Assembly: GCF_040760005.1 (NCBI RefSeq)
Contig: NZ_CP099760.1
Location: 3,591,501-3,655,500, forward strand
Source of the DNA: Pseudomonas sp. stari2
Lineage (GTDB): Bacteria; Pseudomonadota; Gammaproteobacteria; Pseudomonadales; Pseudomonadaceae
DNA length: 64,000 nucleotides
Direction of reading: 5' to 3'
Numbering within the stretch: the first letter of the stretch is position 1; every line of letters begins with the position of its first letter. The translations under genes and the position numbers were made by a program. Under the pieces are notes generated by a model, which worked only from the letters and a program-made list of their open reading frames with translations, made no database searches and was not told where the DNA came from. Below, piece after piece: positions 44,484 to 53,907 of this stretch.

Positions 44484-44864
44484 GAGCGTGCTCCTTGCGA
44501 AAAGAACATGAAAATATCCTTGTGGAACGTCTTGAGTTGTCCGGAGTATCGGCCGGCAAACTGAAGGCACCAATCTGTTTTTCATTTTTTTACAAATTTT
44601 GTACATTCTCGATACAAAGCACTGCAAGGCCCGCAGATGTTGAGCCAGAGCCGTCTGGCCAGGTCGGCGAAAATCGGCTTTTTGCTCTAACGAACGGGCT
44701 GGTTAGTTTGCATGTGTCGGGTTTGTTACTTGCCTGTCAGCGTTTCAAAGTTTTTTAGCACGTGAGTACCTAAAGCTTCGTCGCAGCGCGACGATACGTA
44801 AGGGATACCCCTACTGTTTTACTCCTCGCCCCTAATAAGAAACGCTGCTCAAGGACCGGTCTCC
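44484..44864. other. Intergenic region between divergent genes (381 nt)
   Basis: It carries the promoters of the hypothetical protein (minus) and the chemoreceptor (plus). It is AT-rich around 44575-44610 (CATTTTTTTACAAATTTTGT) and again near 44740-44760. I see no conserved operator and no credible small gene; an 87-codon frame at 44495-44758 has no ribosome site and odd composition. Confidence 0.4.
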
Positions 44865-46856
44865 ATGCCCGCATTCCGTACCATTCAGGCTCGCTACACG
44901 CTGTTTCTGGTTCTTTTCATTCTGTTGCTGTCGGTGTTGACGGTGGTCGGCATCAGCCAACTGGTCGCGCCCAAACTGCGACATACCGAAGAGCAGGTTG
45001 TACTTAATCGTATCGCTGAGGTCGCCGAGCAGATCCAGGGCGAACTGAACAAGGTTCAGTCGCAGCAGCGCAGCATCACCCAGACCATCCCGCTGCTCGA
45101 CAGCGCGGCCATCGATACCGTGCTGCCGGGGCTGGTGGATCAGTACGGCGAACTGAAAGTGTTCGGCGGTGGTATCTGGCCATTGCCCGGCCAGCGTGAG
45201 GCGGGACGTAACAAGTTCAGCACCTTCTGGCACCGCGACAGCTCCGGCAAACTCGCTGTGAACACTTTCTGGAACAGCGACGCAGCCCCCAACTATTACG
45301 ACCAGAGCTGGTACAAGGGCGGCCTGCAAACCCCGCGCGGCCAGTGCGCCTGGGCCGCTGCCTATAAAGATGATGCCAGCGCCGAGCCGCGCACCAACTG
45401 CGCCATGGCCATTCAGAAAAACGGTACGACCTGGGGCGTGTCGACCATCGACGTGACGCTGGGCTTCTTCAACGACCTGGTAGCGCGCAAGGAAAAAGAC
45501 CTCAGCGCCGAAATGCTGATCGTCGAGGCCGACGGCAAGATCATCAGTAACAGCTCGCGCATCAATGGCCCGATCGTGTTGAAAAATATCAGCGAGCTTG
45601 CCGGCAGTTCACCGTTCGCCAGCCAGGTAAAAGCTGGCCTGCAACAACGTGATCAGGCCCAGCGCGTCGAGTTCGACAACAACGGTGAAGCCAGCACTTT
45701 CTTCATGCGCCCGATCGAAGGCACGCCGTGGTTCCTCGCCACTGCACTGCCGACCAAAATGCTCACCGCGCAACGTGACGACGTACTCAGCAGCCTCAGC
45801 CTGTTGCAGATTCCGCTGGTGTTCCTGCTGGTGCTGCTGCAGGTCTACGCGATTCGCCAACTGGTTGCGCGCATGAAAGCGCTCAAGGCCAACATTGATT
45901 CGCTGTCCAGCGGCGATGCCGACCTGACCCGCCGTATCACCATCCGCGCCGAAGACGAACTCGGCGCGATCGGTCACTCGGTCAACACCTTCATCGCCTA
46001 TCTGCAGAACATGATCGGCGAAGTCACCCAGGCCACCGGCGCCATGGCTTCGAGCCTCGACAACCTGCAACGCACCTCGGCACACACCAGCCAGATCCTG
46101 TTGCGCCACGCCTCGGAAACCGACCAGACCGTCACCGCCATCAACGAGATGAGTTCCACCGCAGAAAGCGTTGCGCAGAACGCTGCCGAAACCGCTGCGT
46201 TTACCCAGCGTGCCAACGAAAATGCCGACCGCTCACGGGTCGTGGTGGGTGAAGCGACCAGCAGTGTCGTGGCGCTGATCGATGAAGTGGCCAGTGCCAC
46301 TCACAAAGTCGAAAACATGCAACAGGACGCCCAGCGCATTACCGAAATCCTCGGTGTGATCGGCGCCATCGCCGGCCAGACCAACCTGCTTGCGCTGAAC
46401 GCCGCCATCGAAGCCGCCCGCGCCGGTGAACAGGGCCGCGGTTTCGCCGTGGTCGCCGATGAGGTACGCGCCCTCGCCGCCCGCACCCAGGCCAGTACCT
46501 CGGAAATCAACGAAATGCTGGCCCGCCTGACCCAGGGTGTGAGCTCTTCGGTCAGCGCCATGGAAAACACCCAGGCCAGTTGCCAGTCCGCTGCCGATGC
46601 CACCGCCCGGGTTACCACAGGTCTCGATGACATGGCCGGTTCCGTCAGCCACATCAACAGCCTCAGCGCCCAGATCGCCACCGCCGCCGAACAGCAGAGC
46701 GCCGTCACCGAAGAGATCAACCGCAGCATGGTGCAGATCCGCCACATGGTGGATGAGCTGGTACAAAGCGGCCAGGCCAGCGAAACCAACACCCGCCAGT
46801 TGCTGGAAGCCAACAGCCGGGTGAGTGCGATCATGGGGCGGTTCAAGGTCATCTGA
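44865..46856 (+). CDS. Methyl-accepting chemotaxis protein with dCache ligand domain
   Basis: The 663-aa chemoreceptor has an N-terminal membrane anchor ([20 protein letters not shown]), a periplasmic double-Cache domain (residues ~35-310, including [20 protein letters not shown] and [20 protein letters not shown]), a second transmembrane helix ([17 protein letters not shown]), a HAMP domain and the signalling tip [20 protein letters not shown]. The YYDQSWY segment lacks the Arg of the amino-acid-binding dCache motif, so the ligand is probably not a standard amino acid. Start ATG 44865 follows AAGGACCGG. No CheW-binding pentapeptide tail is visible at the C-terminus. Confidence 0.95.
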   Translation: MPAFRTIQARYTLFLVLFILLLSVLTVVGISQLVAPKLRHTEEQVVLNRIAEVAEQIQGELNKVQSQQRSITQTIPLLDSAAIDTVLPGLVDQYGELKVFGGGIWPLPGQREAGRNKFSTFWHRDSSGKLAVNTFWNSDAAPNYYDQSWYKGGLQTPRGQCAWAAAYKDDASAEPRTNCAMAIQKNGTTWGVSTIDVTLGFFNDLVARKEKDLSAEMLIVEADGKIISNSSRINGPIVLKNISELAGSSPFASQVKAGLQQRDQAQRVEFDNNGEASTFFMRPIEGTPWFLATALPTKMLTAQRDDVLSSLSLLQIPLVFLLVLLQVYAIRQLVARMKALKANIDSLSSGDADLTRRITIRAEDELGAIGHSVNTFIAYLQNMIGEVTQATGAMASSLDNLQRTSAHTSQILLRHASETDQTVTAINEMSSTAESVAQNAAETAAFTQRANENADRSRVVVGEATSSVVALIDEVASATHKVENMQQDAQRITEILGVIGAIAGQTNLLALNAAIEAARAGEQGRGFAVVADEVRALAARTQASTSEINEMLARLTQGVSSSVSAMENTQASCQSAADATARVTTGLDDMAGSVSHINSLSAQIATAAEQQSAVTEEINRSMVQIRHMVDELVQSGQASETNTRQLLEANSRVSAIMGRFKVI

Positions 46857-46880
46857 CGGATTTGTCATCTCGCACTCAGG

Positions 46881-46918
46881 AGGCTGTCAGCTTTGATCTA
46901 CGATCATGCTGACAGCCT
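46881..46918 (+). terminator. Long two-stage hairpin after the chemoreceptor gene
   Basis: An 11-bp outer stem AGGCTGTCAGC (46881-46891) / GCTGACAGCCT (46908-46918) and a 5-bp inner stem TGATC/GATCA with a 3-nt loop. It is followed by GCCTTGTATC, so the T run is weak. Confidence 0.75.
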
Positions 46919-47012
46919 GCCTTGTATCAACTGGAAACACTCCGTTGATGCCCGGTCGGAAAAACCGGTCAAAATGCGTCTTTTTGACCGTCACCCGAGT
47001 CGAGAACCCTGC

Positions 47013-47459
47013 ATGAAAAACCCTCTGCGTCTGGCCGCCCTGAGCGCCCTGCTCCTTTCCTCCCTGGCGCAAGCCGCCGACCTCATTCCGATCGAAGTCC
47101 ACCGCGACGCCAACTGCGGCTGCTGCAAAAAATGGATCAGCCATCTGCAAGCCAACGGCTTCAAGGTCGAAGATCATGTCGAAGCGGACATGAGCAGCTT
47201 CAAGCAACAACACGGTGTGCCCCCACGCCTCGCCTCCTGCCACACGGCAATCATCAACGGCAAATTCGTCGAAGGCCATGTCCCGGCGGAACAGGTGCTG
47301 GCACTGAGCAAGCGTGACGACCTGCTCGGAGTCGCAGCGCCGGGCATGCCGATGGGCTCGCCGGGGATGGAAATGGACGGCATGAGCGATGCCTATCAGG
47401 TGATCGGCCTGAAGAAGGACGGTTCCGATGTAGTGGTGGCGGATTACCCGGCCCATTGA
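47013..47459 (+). CDS. DUF411 periplasmic metal-associated protein
   Basis: A 148-aa exported protein with a signal peptide (MKNPLRLAALSALLLSSLAQ, cut near AQA-A) and a DUF411 domain. The thioredoxin-like HRDANCGCCKKWISHLQANG carries CGCC, the hallmark of this family, followed by ASCHTAIINGKFVEGHVP. DUF411 proteins are found with copper resistance and metal-handling genes. The Met-rich tail (GMPMGSPGMEMDGMSD) also suits copper binding. It overlaps the next gene by 1 nt (TGATG). The signal-peptide fit decides 47013 over an upstream Met at 46974. Confidence 0.9.
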   Translation: MKNPLRLAALSALLLSSLAQAADLIPIEVHRDANCGCCKKWISHLQANGFKVEDHVEADMSSFKQQHGVPPRLASCHTAIINGKFVEGHVPAEQVLALSKRDDLLGVAAPGMPMGSPGMEMDGMSDAYQVIGLKKDGSDVVVADYPAH

Positions 47460-47893
47460 TGACGGCGGGTTATCTCGGACTGTTTTTCGCTGCATTTGGC
47501 GCGGCGACGCTGTTGCCGCTGCAATCGGAAGCCGTGCTGGTCGGGTTGCTGGTCAGCGACCGCTATTGGCTGTGGGGGCTGCTGGCCTTGGCGACGCTGG
47601 GCAATGTCCTCGGTTCGCTGGTCAACTGGTGGCTGGGACGCGGGCTGGAGCGGTTTCAGGATCGGCGCTGGTTTCCGGTCAGCCCGAAACACCTGGACCG
47701 CGCCCGCGATCACTATCAGCGTTATGGGCACTGGTCGCTGTTGCTCAGTTGGCTGCCGATCATCGGTGATCCCTTGACGCTGGTCGCCGGGGTCATGCGC
47801 GAACCCCTCGGGCGATTCCTGTTGATCGTCACCCTGGCCAAAGGCGCCCGTTATGGAGTGCTGGCCATGCTCACCCTGGGCTGGCTCGGTTGA
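47459..47893 (+). CDS. YqaA-family (DedA-like) inner-membrane protein
   Basis: A 144-aa membrane protein of the YqaA/DedA-like (SNARE-associated Golgi) group: hydrophobic segments LGLFFAAFGAATLLPLQSEA and GLLALATLGNVLGSLVNWWL, then LLLSWLPIIGDPLTLVAGVM carrying the conserved Gly-Asp-Pro, and a final helix. The E in LPLQSEAVLVGL matches the conserved acidic residue. Family members are linked to membrane energetics and lipid transport. The ATG shares the TGATG junction with the DUF411 gene, so they are one operon. Confidence 0.9.
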   Translation: MTAGYLGLFFAAFGAATLLPLQSEAVLVGLLVSDRYWLWGLLALATLGNVLGSLVNWWLGRGLERFQDRRWFPVSPKHLDRARDHYQRYGHWSLLLSWLPIIGDPLTLVAGVMREPLGRFLLIVTLAKGARYGVLAMLTLGWLG

Positions 47894-47978
47894 ACGTTCA
47901 GGCCCGGGCATTGCCTGTGTTTAACGTCGCCCTAATCCGGCCGTTCCAGCATCGGCCGATTTCCTGTGGAGTTGTCCC

Positions 47979-49004
47979 ATGTCTGTGTCGCTGACCCGCT
48001 GGCTGCCCGGCCTGCTGTTGACCGCTGCCCTGCCCCTGTTCGCCCATGCCGAAGGCGCGCAATACGGCCCGGAACTGCAAGGTTTCGATTATCCCTACAC
48101 TCTCAAGCACTTTGCCTTTCAGTCCCAGGGCCAGTCTCTGCAAATGGGTTACATGGACGTCGCCGCCCACGGCAAGGCCAACGGGCGCACCGTGGTGCTG
48201 ATGCATGGCAAGAATTTTTGCGGCGCTAGCTGGGACAGTTCGATCCAGGCCTTGAGCGAGGCCGGTTACCGGGTGGTTGCCCCGGATCAGATCGGTTTCT
48301 GTACCTCCAGCAAACCCGATCATTACCAGTACACGTTCCAGCAACTGGCGGCCAACACCCAGCAATTGCTCAAGGCGCTGGGCATCCAGAAAGCCACCCT
48401 GCTCGGCCACTCCACCGGCGGCATGCTCGCCACCCGCTACGCCCTGCAATACCCGGATCAGGTCGAGCAACTGGCACTGGTCAACCCGATCGGCCTGGAA
48501 GACTGGAAAGCCCTCGGAGTACCGTATCGCAGCGTTGACCAGTGGTATCAGCGTGAACTGAAAGTCTCCGCCCAGGGCATCCGTGACTATGAACGCAGCA
48601 CCTATTACGACGGTCGCTGGAAACCTGAATTCGACCGCTGGGTGGACATGCTCGCCGGCCTGAGCAATGGCCCGGGCAAGACTCAGGTCGCATGGAACTC
48701 TGCGCTGATCTACGACATGATCTTCACCCAGCCGGTGTACTACGAGTTCAAGGACCTGAAGATGCCGACCCTGTTGCTGATCGGGACCTCCGACACCACA
48801 GCCATCGGCAAGGACATTGCGCCACCCGAGGTGAAAGCGAAAATCGGCCACTACGAGGTGCTGGGCAAGCAGGTCGCCAAGCTGATTCCGCAGTCCACGC
48901 TGGTGGAGTTCCCCGGCTTGGGCCATGCCCCGCAGATGGAAGAACCGGCGCAGTTCCACAAGGCGCTGCTCGGCTGGCTGAACAAAACCAATCCCGTTCG
49001 TTGA
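47979..49004 (+). CDS. Secreted alpha/beta hydrolase
   Basis: A 341-aa alpha/beta-hydrolase with a signal peptide (SLTRWLPGLLLTAALPLFAH, cut near AHA-E). The oxyanion region is VVLMHGKNFCGASWDSSI, the nucleophile Ser lies in LLGHSTGGMLATRYAL, and the catalytic His is in EFPGLGHAPQMEEP. The cap inserted after LVNPIGLEDWKALGVPYR is typical of epoxide-hydrolase or haloperoxidase-like members, but the substrate is unknown. The 13-nt gap to the D-hydroxyacid dehydrogenase suggests co-transcription. Confidence 0.92.
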   Translation: MSVSLTRWLPGLLLTAALPLFAHAEGAQYGPELQGFDYPYTLKHFAFQSQGQSLQMGYMDVAAHGKANGRTVVLMHGKNFCGASWDSSIQALSEAGYRVVAPDQIGFCTSSKPDHYQYTFQQLAANTQQLLKALGIQKATLLGHSTGGMLATRYALQYPDQVEQLALVNPIGLEDWKALGVPYRSVDQWYQRELKVSAQGIRDYERSTYYDGRWKPEFDRWVDMLAGLSNGPGKTQVAWNSALIYDMIFTQPVYYEFKDLKMPTLLLIGTSDTTAIGKDIAPPEVKAKIGHYEVLGKQVAKLIPQSTLVEFPGLGHAPQMEEPAQFHKALLGWLNKTNPVR

Positions 49005-49017
49005 GGAGTCAAGGCTG

Positions 49018-49971
49018 ATGGCGGTGCAGATTGCGGTGATCGATGACTGGCAGGACGTGGCGCGTGACGTGGTCGACTGGTCGGTGCTGAACAGTCTCGG
49101 CGAAGTGACCTTCGTCCATGAGTACCCGGCGGACAACCCCACACTGGCCGAGCGCTTGGGCCGGTTCGAGGTGATTTGCGTGATGCGCGAACGCACGCGC
49201 TTCGATGAAGACCTGCTCAAGCGTTTGCCGAACCTGAAGTTGCTGGTCACCGGCGGCATGCGCAACGCAGCGCTGGACATGCCGGCCGCCGCCCGGCTAG
49301 GAGTCAAGGTCTGCGGCACCGACAGTTACAAGCATGCCGCACCGGAGCTGACCTGGGCGCTGATCATGGCCGCCACCCGTAATCTGGTTAATGAAGCCAA
49401 TGCCCTGCGTGCCGGCCAATGGCAGCAAGGTCTGGGAGGCGACCTGCATGGCAAGACCCTCGGCATTCTAGGGCTCGGCAGTATCGGCCAACGGGTGGCG
49501 CAGTTCGGTCAGGTGTTCGGCATGCGTGTCATTGCGTGGAGCGAAAACCTGACCGCCGAGCGCGCCGAACAGGCCGGGGTCACGTATGTCAGCAAGCAGC
49601 AATTGTTCGAACAGGCCGACGTGCTATCGGTGCATCTGGTGCTCAGCGACCGCAGCCGTGGTCTGGTCGATGCCCAGGCGCTGGACTGGATGAAGCCGAC
49701 CGCTCTGCTGGTCAACACCGCGCGCGGGCCGATTGTCGACGAAACGGCGCTGATCAAGGCGTTGCAGAAACAGCGCATCGGTGGTGCAGCTCTGGATGTG
49801 TTTGATGTAGAACCGCTGCCGGCGCTGCATCCGTTCCGCACGCTGGACAATGTACTGGCCACGCCTCATGTCGGATATGTCAGTCGCCAGAACTATGAAC
49901 AATTTTTTTCGCAGATGATCGAGGACATTCGGGCCTGGTCGGCGGGAGAACCGATCCGCCTGCTGAATTGA
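49018..49971 (+). CDS. D-2-hydroxyacid dehydrogenase
   Basis: The 317-aa enzyme of the D-isomer-specific 2-hydroxyacid dehydrogenase family has NAD motif LGILGLGSIGQRVAQFGQVF, the Arg in VNTARGPIVDE, a catalytic Glu in FDVEPLPALHPF and His in LATPHVGYVS. It reduces a 2-keto acid to a D-2-hydroxyacid or acts in reverse; the exact substrate is not predictable. It follows the secreted hydrolase by 13 nt and is preceded by GAGGAGTCAAGGCTG. Confidence 0.92.
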   Translation: MAVQIAVIDDWQDVARDVVDWSVLNSLGEVTFVHEYPADNPTLAERLGRFEVICVMRERTRFDEDLLKRLPNLKLLVTGGMRNAALDMPAAARLGVKVCGTDSYKHAAPELTWALIMAATRNLVNEANALRAGQWQQGLGGDLHGKTLGILGLGSIGQRVAQFGQVFGMRVIAWSENLTAERAEQAGVTYVSKQQLFEQADVLSVHLVLSDRSRGLVDAQALDWMKPTALLVNTARGPIVDETALIKALQKQRIGGAALDVFDVEPLPALHPFRTLDNVLATPHVGYVSRQNYEQFFSQMIEDIRAWSAGEPIRLLN

Positions 49972-49979
49972 CCCACACC

Positions 49980-50010
49980 TGCTTCGCGGGCAGTCCATGC
50001 CCGCGAAGCA
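49980..50010. repeat. REP-like hairpin
   Basis: Perfect 13-bp arms TGCTTCGCGGGCA (49980-49992) / TGCCCGCGAAGCA (49998-50010), 5-nt loop, 8 nt after the dehydrogenase stop. The CTTCGCGGGCA core resembles REP elements of fluorescent pseudomonads. No T run follows. Confidence 0.6.
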
Positions 50011-50085
50011 GCATTCACTGACCGCCTGCCAACTCAACTGCCCGCACCGCAACAGTGCATTCGCACTTTCCCTGCGCCCGAAAAC

Positions 50086-50101
50086 GTGACCGGCCGGTCA
50101 C
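50086..50101. promoter_or_regulatory. 16-bp palindrome upstream of glgA
   Basis: GTGACCGGCCGGTCAC is a perfect palindrome. A related GACCGGTC with flanking AC recurs at 50263-50272. The pair could be operator sites for a dimeric regulator of the operon starting at 50500. Confidence 0.4.
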
Positions 50102-50499
50102 CGTTTTGCATCGTCCGCCCCTCCAAACATGCACTTCGTCGGTGCGATGCCCCTCTCAAAGCCACGGTTTCCGTGGCCCTGCAACACATTGTCGAACAAT
50201 TCATCCGATTGCCCTGGCCCGCTCTAGGATCTGGCCTAGACTGGTTTTCGCGAGGCGAAACCGACCGGTCACAACGCGGAAATTTTGTCGAAACTTTTGC
50301 TGATCGCCACGGGTCATCTGAAAGACAGGGCCAAAGCGACTGGTTCATTCCTTGCAACGGCCTCTTCACCCATTCTGCTTGCGCGTGTTGGGTAGCGTTT
50401 GCTCACCGATGCGTGGCGCGTTTGCGCCCGGCCACAGGATTTGGCCATGGACATCGCTTGTTCAAGACAAGAATCAGATCAACAAAACGGGAGATTCAT

Positions 50500-52086
50500 A
50501 TGATCAGTGCGGCATTGGATATTCAGGGAGAGCGTGCTCACCAGCCGGTCGGCGAATCGAGCACCATGAGCGTTCCCGGCAGCCGGTCGATCAACGTCCC
50601 GGGTACAAAAACCCTGGCACCGGTAGCCAGTCAGAATCCCAACAAGAAGAAAGTGTTGTTCGTGACCTCGGAAATCGCCGATCTGGTGAAGACCGGCGGT
50701 CTTGGTGACGTTTCTGCCGCCCTGCCCCGCGCAATGGCGCATCTGCATGATGTCCGGGTGCTGATCCCCGGCTACCCGCAAGTAATGAACAGTGAAAATC
50801 CGATCCATATCATCGGTGAACTGGGTGGTCACGCCGCGCTGCCGCCCTGCAAGATCGGGCGCATGGACATGCCTGACGGCCTGGTCATTTATGTGCTGAT
50901 CTGCCCTGAACTCTATGCCCGCGACGGCGGCCCTTATGGCGCCAACAACGGTCGCGACTGGCCGGACAACCACATCCGTTTCGCCCGCCTGGGCCTGGCC
51001 GCCGCCGATATCGCCGCCAACCTCGCACAAATCCACTGGTGCCCGGATCTGGTGCACGCCCACGACTGGCCGGCCGGGCTGGCGCCTGCCTACATGCACT
51101 GGCGCGGGCAGCGCACGCCAACCCTGTTCACCATTCACAACCTCGCCTATCAAGGCGTGACCAGCCTCGGCTCGTGCCCGGAACTCGGGATTCCCGCCCA
51201 TGCCCTGCAACAGGAAGGCATGGAGTTCTACGGCAAGATGTCGTTCCTCAAGGCCGGCATGGCCTATTCGAGCCACATCACCACGGTCAGCGCCACTTAC
51301 GCGCAGGAAATCACCACCCCTGATTTCGGCTGCGGTCTCGACGGTTTTCTCGCCGCCAAGACCCAGCAAGGCTTGCTCAGCGGGATCCCCAACGGCATCG
51401 ACGAGAGCTGGGACGCCGCCACCGATCCGCACCTGTTCGCGCCATTCGCCATCGGCGACTGGGAAGGCAAGGCCGTCAACGCCGCCCACGTGCGCGAACT
51501 GTTCGGTCTGCAGGACTCCGAAGGCCCGCTGTTTGCCGTGGTCTCGCGTCTGGTCTATCAAAAAGGCCTGGACCTGACCGAAGCCGTCTCCGAGTACATC
51601 GTGCAGAACGGTGGCCAGATCGCGATCATCGGTCGCGGCGAGCCGGAAGAAGAACAGGCCATGCGCGACCTGGCCCTGCGTTTCCCCGGCCAGATCGGCG
51701 TGCGCATCGGCTTCAATGAAACCGATGCCCGGCGGATGTTCGCCGGCAGCGACTTCCTGCTGATGCCGTCGCGTTACGAACCTTGCGGCTTGAGCCAGAT
51801 GTACGCCCAGCGTTTCGGCTCGTTGCCGGTGGCGCGCAATACCGGCGGGCTGGCCGACACCATTGAAAACGGCGTCACCGGGTTCCTGTTCAACGAGTCC
51901 ACGGCTGACAGCTACCGCGAAGCCCTGAGCCGCGCGTTCAAGGTTTTCGCCTTCCCGGACCTGCTCCACGCCATGCGCTGCCGGGCGATGGCGGCACCGT
52001 TCAACTGGTGCAAGGCCGTCGAACCCTACGCCGAACTCTACGAACAACTGGTGGCCAAGGCCTTGGGTAAAACGCACCACAAATAA
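50500..52086 (+). CDS. glgA: Glycogen synthase GlgA
   Basis: A 528-aa GT5 glycosyltransferase that elongates alpha-1,4-glucan from ADP-glucose. The ADP-glucose loop KTGGLGDV is at residues 64-71, HAHDWPAGLAPAYMHW, TIHNLAYQG, PNGIDESWDAATDP and SRYEPCGLSQMYAQR are the other family markers. About 50 residues precede the core, longer than in E. coli GlgA. The start at 50500 follows ACGGGAG; the upstream extension to 50086 is rejected. It heads the operon glgA-treZ-malQ-treY-DUF2934-glgX, 18 nt before treZ. Confidence 0.95.
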   Translation: MISAALDIQGERAHQPVGESSTMSVPGSRSINVPGTKTLAPVASQNPNKKKVLFVTSEIADLVKTGGLGDVSAALPRAMAHLHDVRVLIPGYPQVMNSENPIHIIGELGGHAALPPCKIGRMDMPDGLVIYVLICPELYARDGGPYGANNGRDWPDNHIRFARLGLAAADIAANLAQIHWCPDLVHAHDWPAGLAPAYMHWRGQRTPTLFTIHNLAYQGVTSLGSCPELGIPAHALQQEGMEFYGKMSFLKAGMAYSSHITTVSATYAQEITTPDFGCGLDGFLAAKTQQGLLSGIPNGIDESWDAATDPHLFAPFAIGDWEGKAVNAAHVRELFGLQDSEGPLFAVVSRLVYQKGLDLTEAVSEYIVQNGGQIAIIGRGEPEEEQAMRDLALRFPGQIGVRIGFNETDARRMFAGSDFLLMPSRYEPCGLSQMYAQRFGSLPVARNTGGLADTIENGVTGFLFNESTADSYREALSRAFKVFAFPDLLHAMRCRAMAAPFNWCKAVEPYAELYEQLVAKALGKTHHK

Positions 52087-52104
52087 CCAGGGAGGTTTTC
52101 AACG

Positions 52105-53907
52105 ATGCCGTTACGGACACCTGAAAGCTGGCCCCACGGCGCGATCATGCTGGATGCCGACCACACGCAATTCGCGTTGTGGGCGCCGGATGCGTTTTAT
52201 GTCAGCGTCGAGCTGGACAATGGCCAGTCCCTGCCGATGCTGCCGCAGGGCGATGGCTGGTTCGTGATCAAAAGTCACTGCCCCGCCGGTCGTCGCTACC
52301 GCTATAACATCGACGGCGAACTGGAGGTGCCCGACCCGGCCTCCAGGGCGCAGGACGGCGACCTCGACCGCCACAGCGTGGTGGTCGATCCGCACGCCTA
52401 TCACTGGCGGCACAGTACATGGCAAGGCCGGCCATGGAACGAAGCGGTGATCTACGAACTGCACGTCGGCGCCCTCGGCGGTTTTGCCGAAGTCGAGCAG
52501 CATCTGGCGCGACTGGCCGGGCTGGGCGTCACCGCCATAGAGCTGATGCCGATCGCGCAATTTCCCGGCGCTCGCAACTGGGGCTATGACGGCGTGCTGC
52601 ACTTCGCGCCGCAGGCTTCCTATGGCACGCCGGAACAGCTCAAACACCTGATCGACAGCGCCCACGGCTATGGTTTGGCGGTGATTCTTGACGTGGTCTA
52701 CAACCACTTCGGCCCGGACGGCAATTATCTGCATCGCTACGCCAAGGGCTTTTTTCGCGAAGACAAACACACCCCGTGGGGCGCGGCCATTGATTTCCGT
52801 CGCCGCGAAGTGCGGGACTTCTTCGTCGAAAATGCGCTGATGTGGCTGTTGGAATACCGTTTCGACGGCCTGCGCCTGGACGCGGTGCATGCCATCGAAG
52901 ACCCGGATTTCCTGCAAGAACTGGCGCAGCGCATCAGGCAGCAGATCGACCCGGCGCGGCACGTCTGGCTGACCGTGGAGAACGAGCACAATCAGGCCAG
53001 CCTGCTGGAAGACGCCTACGATGCCCAGTGGAACGACGACGGCCACAATGCCCTGCACGTACTGCTGACCAGTGAAACCGATGCCTATTACGCCGACTAC
53101 GCCGAACATCCCACCGAACAACTGGCTCGCTGTCTGAGTCAGGGTTTTGTCTTTCAGGGTCACCTGACCCGCCACGGCACGCCCCGTGGCGAGCCGAGCG
53201 AACATCTGCCGTCCACCGCGTTCGTGCTGTTCCTGCAGAACCACGACCAGATCGGCAACCGCGCCTTCGGCGAACGCCTGCATCAACTGGCCGATCCACG
53301 TGCCCTGCAGGCCGCCACCGTATTGTTGCTGTTGTCACCGATGATTCCGTTGATGTTCATGGGCGACGAGTACGCCGCCGAGCAACCGTTCCAGTTTTTC
53401 ACCAGCCACCACGGCGAACTCGCCAAATTGGTGCGCGAAGGCCGGCGCAACGAATTCGCCGCGTTCAGCGCATTTGCCGATCCACAGCGCCGCGAGCAGA
53501 TTCCCGATCCCAACGCCGAGCAGACGTTCCACGCCTCGCAACTGCGGCTGATCGGCAGCGGCACACCGAAACAGCAGGCCAGCCTGGCGCTGTATCGACA
53601 GCTGCTGCAGTTGCGCCACCGACACATCATTCCGCACTTGTCGGGTACCCGGGCGCTCGGCGCTCAAGTGCTGGGGCCTGGCGCTGTCAGCGCGCGCTGG
53701 CGTCTGGGAAATGGCAGCGAGCTGCGAATCGACCTGAACCTCGGCGACAGCCCAGTGGTCAACCCACCACAGGCCGAATCGGTGTGGCTGTTCCGTCAGC
53801 CACCTGCTGCCGGCCTGACGGATGAAGGGCAACTGCCCCCCTATTGCGCGCTCGTCAGCCTCACGGCCGCAACCCCTTTGCCACCCCTGGATGGAGAGCG
53901 CCTATGA
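52105..53907 (+). CDS. treZ: Malto-oligosyltrehalose trehalohydrolase
   Basis: The 600-aa GH13 enzyme has an N-terminal carbohydrate-binding domain (FALWAPDAFYVSVELDNG) and an (alpha/beta)8 barrel with nucleophile Asp in DGLRLDAVHAI, acid Glu in TVENEHNQASL and FLQNHDQIGNRA. It releases trehalose from maltooligosyl-trehalose made by TreY. The start follows GGGAGGTTTTCAACG, 18 nt after glgA. It overlaps malQ by 4 nt (ATGA). Confidence 0.96.
   Translation: MPLRTPESWPHGAIMLDADHTQFALWAPDAFYVSVELDNGQSLPMLPQGDGWFVIKSHCPAGRRYRYNIDGELEVPDPASRAQDGDLDRHSVVVDPHAYHWRHSTWQGRPWNEAVIYELHVGALGGFAEVEQHLARLAGLGVTAIELMPIAQFPGARNWGYDGVLHFAPQASYGTPEQLKHLIDSAHGYGLAVILDVVYNHFGPDGNYLHRYAKGFFREDKHTPWGAAIDFRRREVRDFFVENALMWLLEYRFDGLRLDAVHAIEDPDFLQELAQRIRQQIDPARHVWLTVENEHNQASLLEDAYDAQWNDDGHNALHVLLTSETDAYYADYAEHPTEQLARCLSQGFVFQGHLTRHGTPRGEPSEHLPSTAFVLFLQNHDQIGNRAFGERLHQLADPRALQAATVLLLLSPMIPLMFMGDEYAAEQPFQFFTSHHGELAKLVREGRRNEFAAFSAFADPQRREQIPDPNAEQTFHASQLRLIGSGTPKQQASLALYRQLLQLRHRHIIPHLSGTRALGAQVLGPGAVSARWRLGNGSELRIDLNLGDSPVVNPPQAESVWLFRQPPAAGLTDEGQLPPYCALVSLTAATPLPPLDGERL

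Larger units (their letters stand above)
49972..50499. other. Intergenic region before the glycogen/trehalose operon (528 nt)
   Basis: It holds a REP-like hairpin, a 16-bp palindrome at 50086-50101, an inverted repeat TCTAGG/CCTAGA (50223-50228 / 50235-50240) and a second GACCGGTC palindrome at 50263-50270. An in-frame extension of glgA runs back to 50086, but its composition is not coding-like and the ribosome site lies at 50487-50493. The operon promoter should lie here. Confidence 0.6.

Noticed and set aside
44495..44758. 87-codon frame between the hypothetical protein and the chemoreceptor
   Set aside because: AT-rich, no ribosome site, unusual residue composition; more likely promoter DNA.
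50086..50499. N-terminal extension of glgA to 50086
   Set aside because: The stretch has no GlgA similarity, contains a 16-bp palindrome, and the ribosome site before ATG 50500 is much better.
50479..52080. 533-codon minus-strand frame antisense to glgA
   Set aside because: Shadow of a GC-rich gene; glgA has all GT5 markers.
52111..53286. 391-codon minus-strand frame antisense to treZ
   Set aside because: Shadow frame; composition and lack of motifs are typical of antisense reading in GC-rich DNA.
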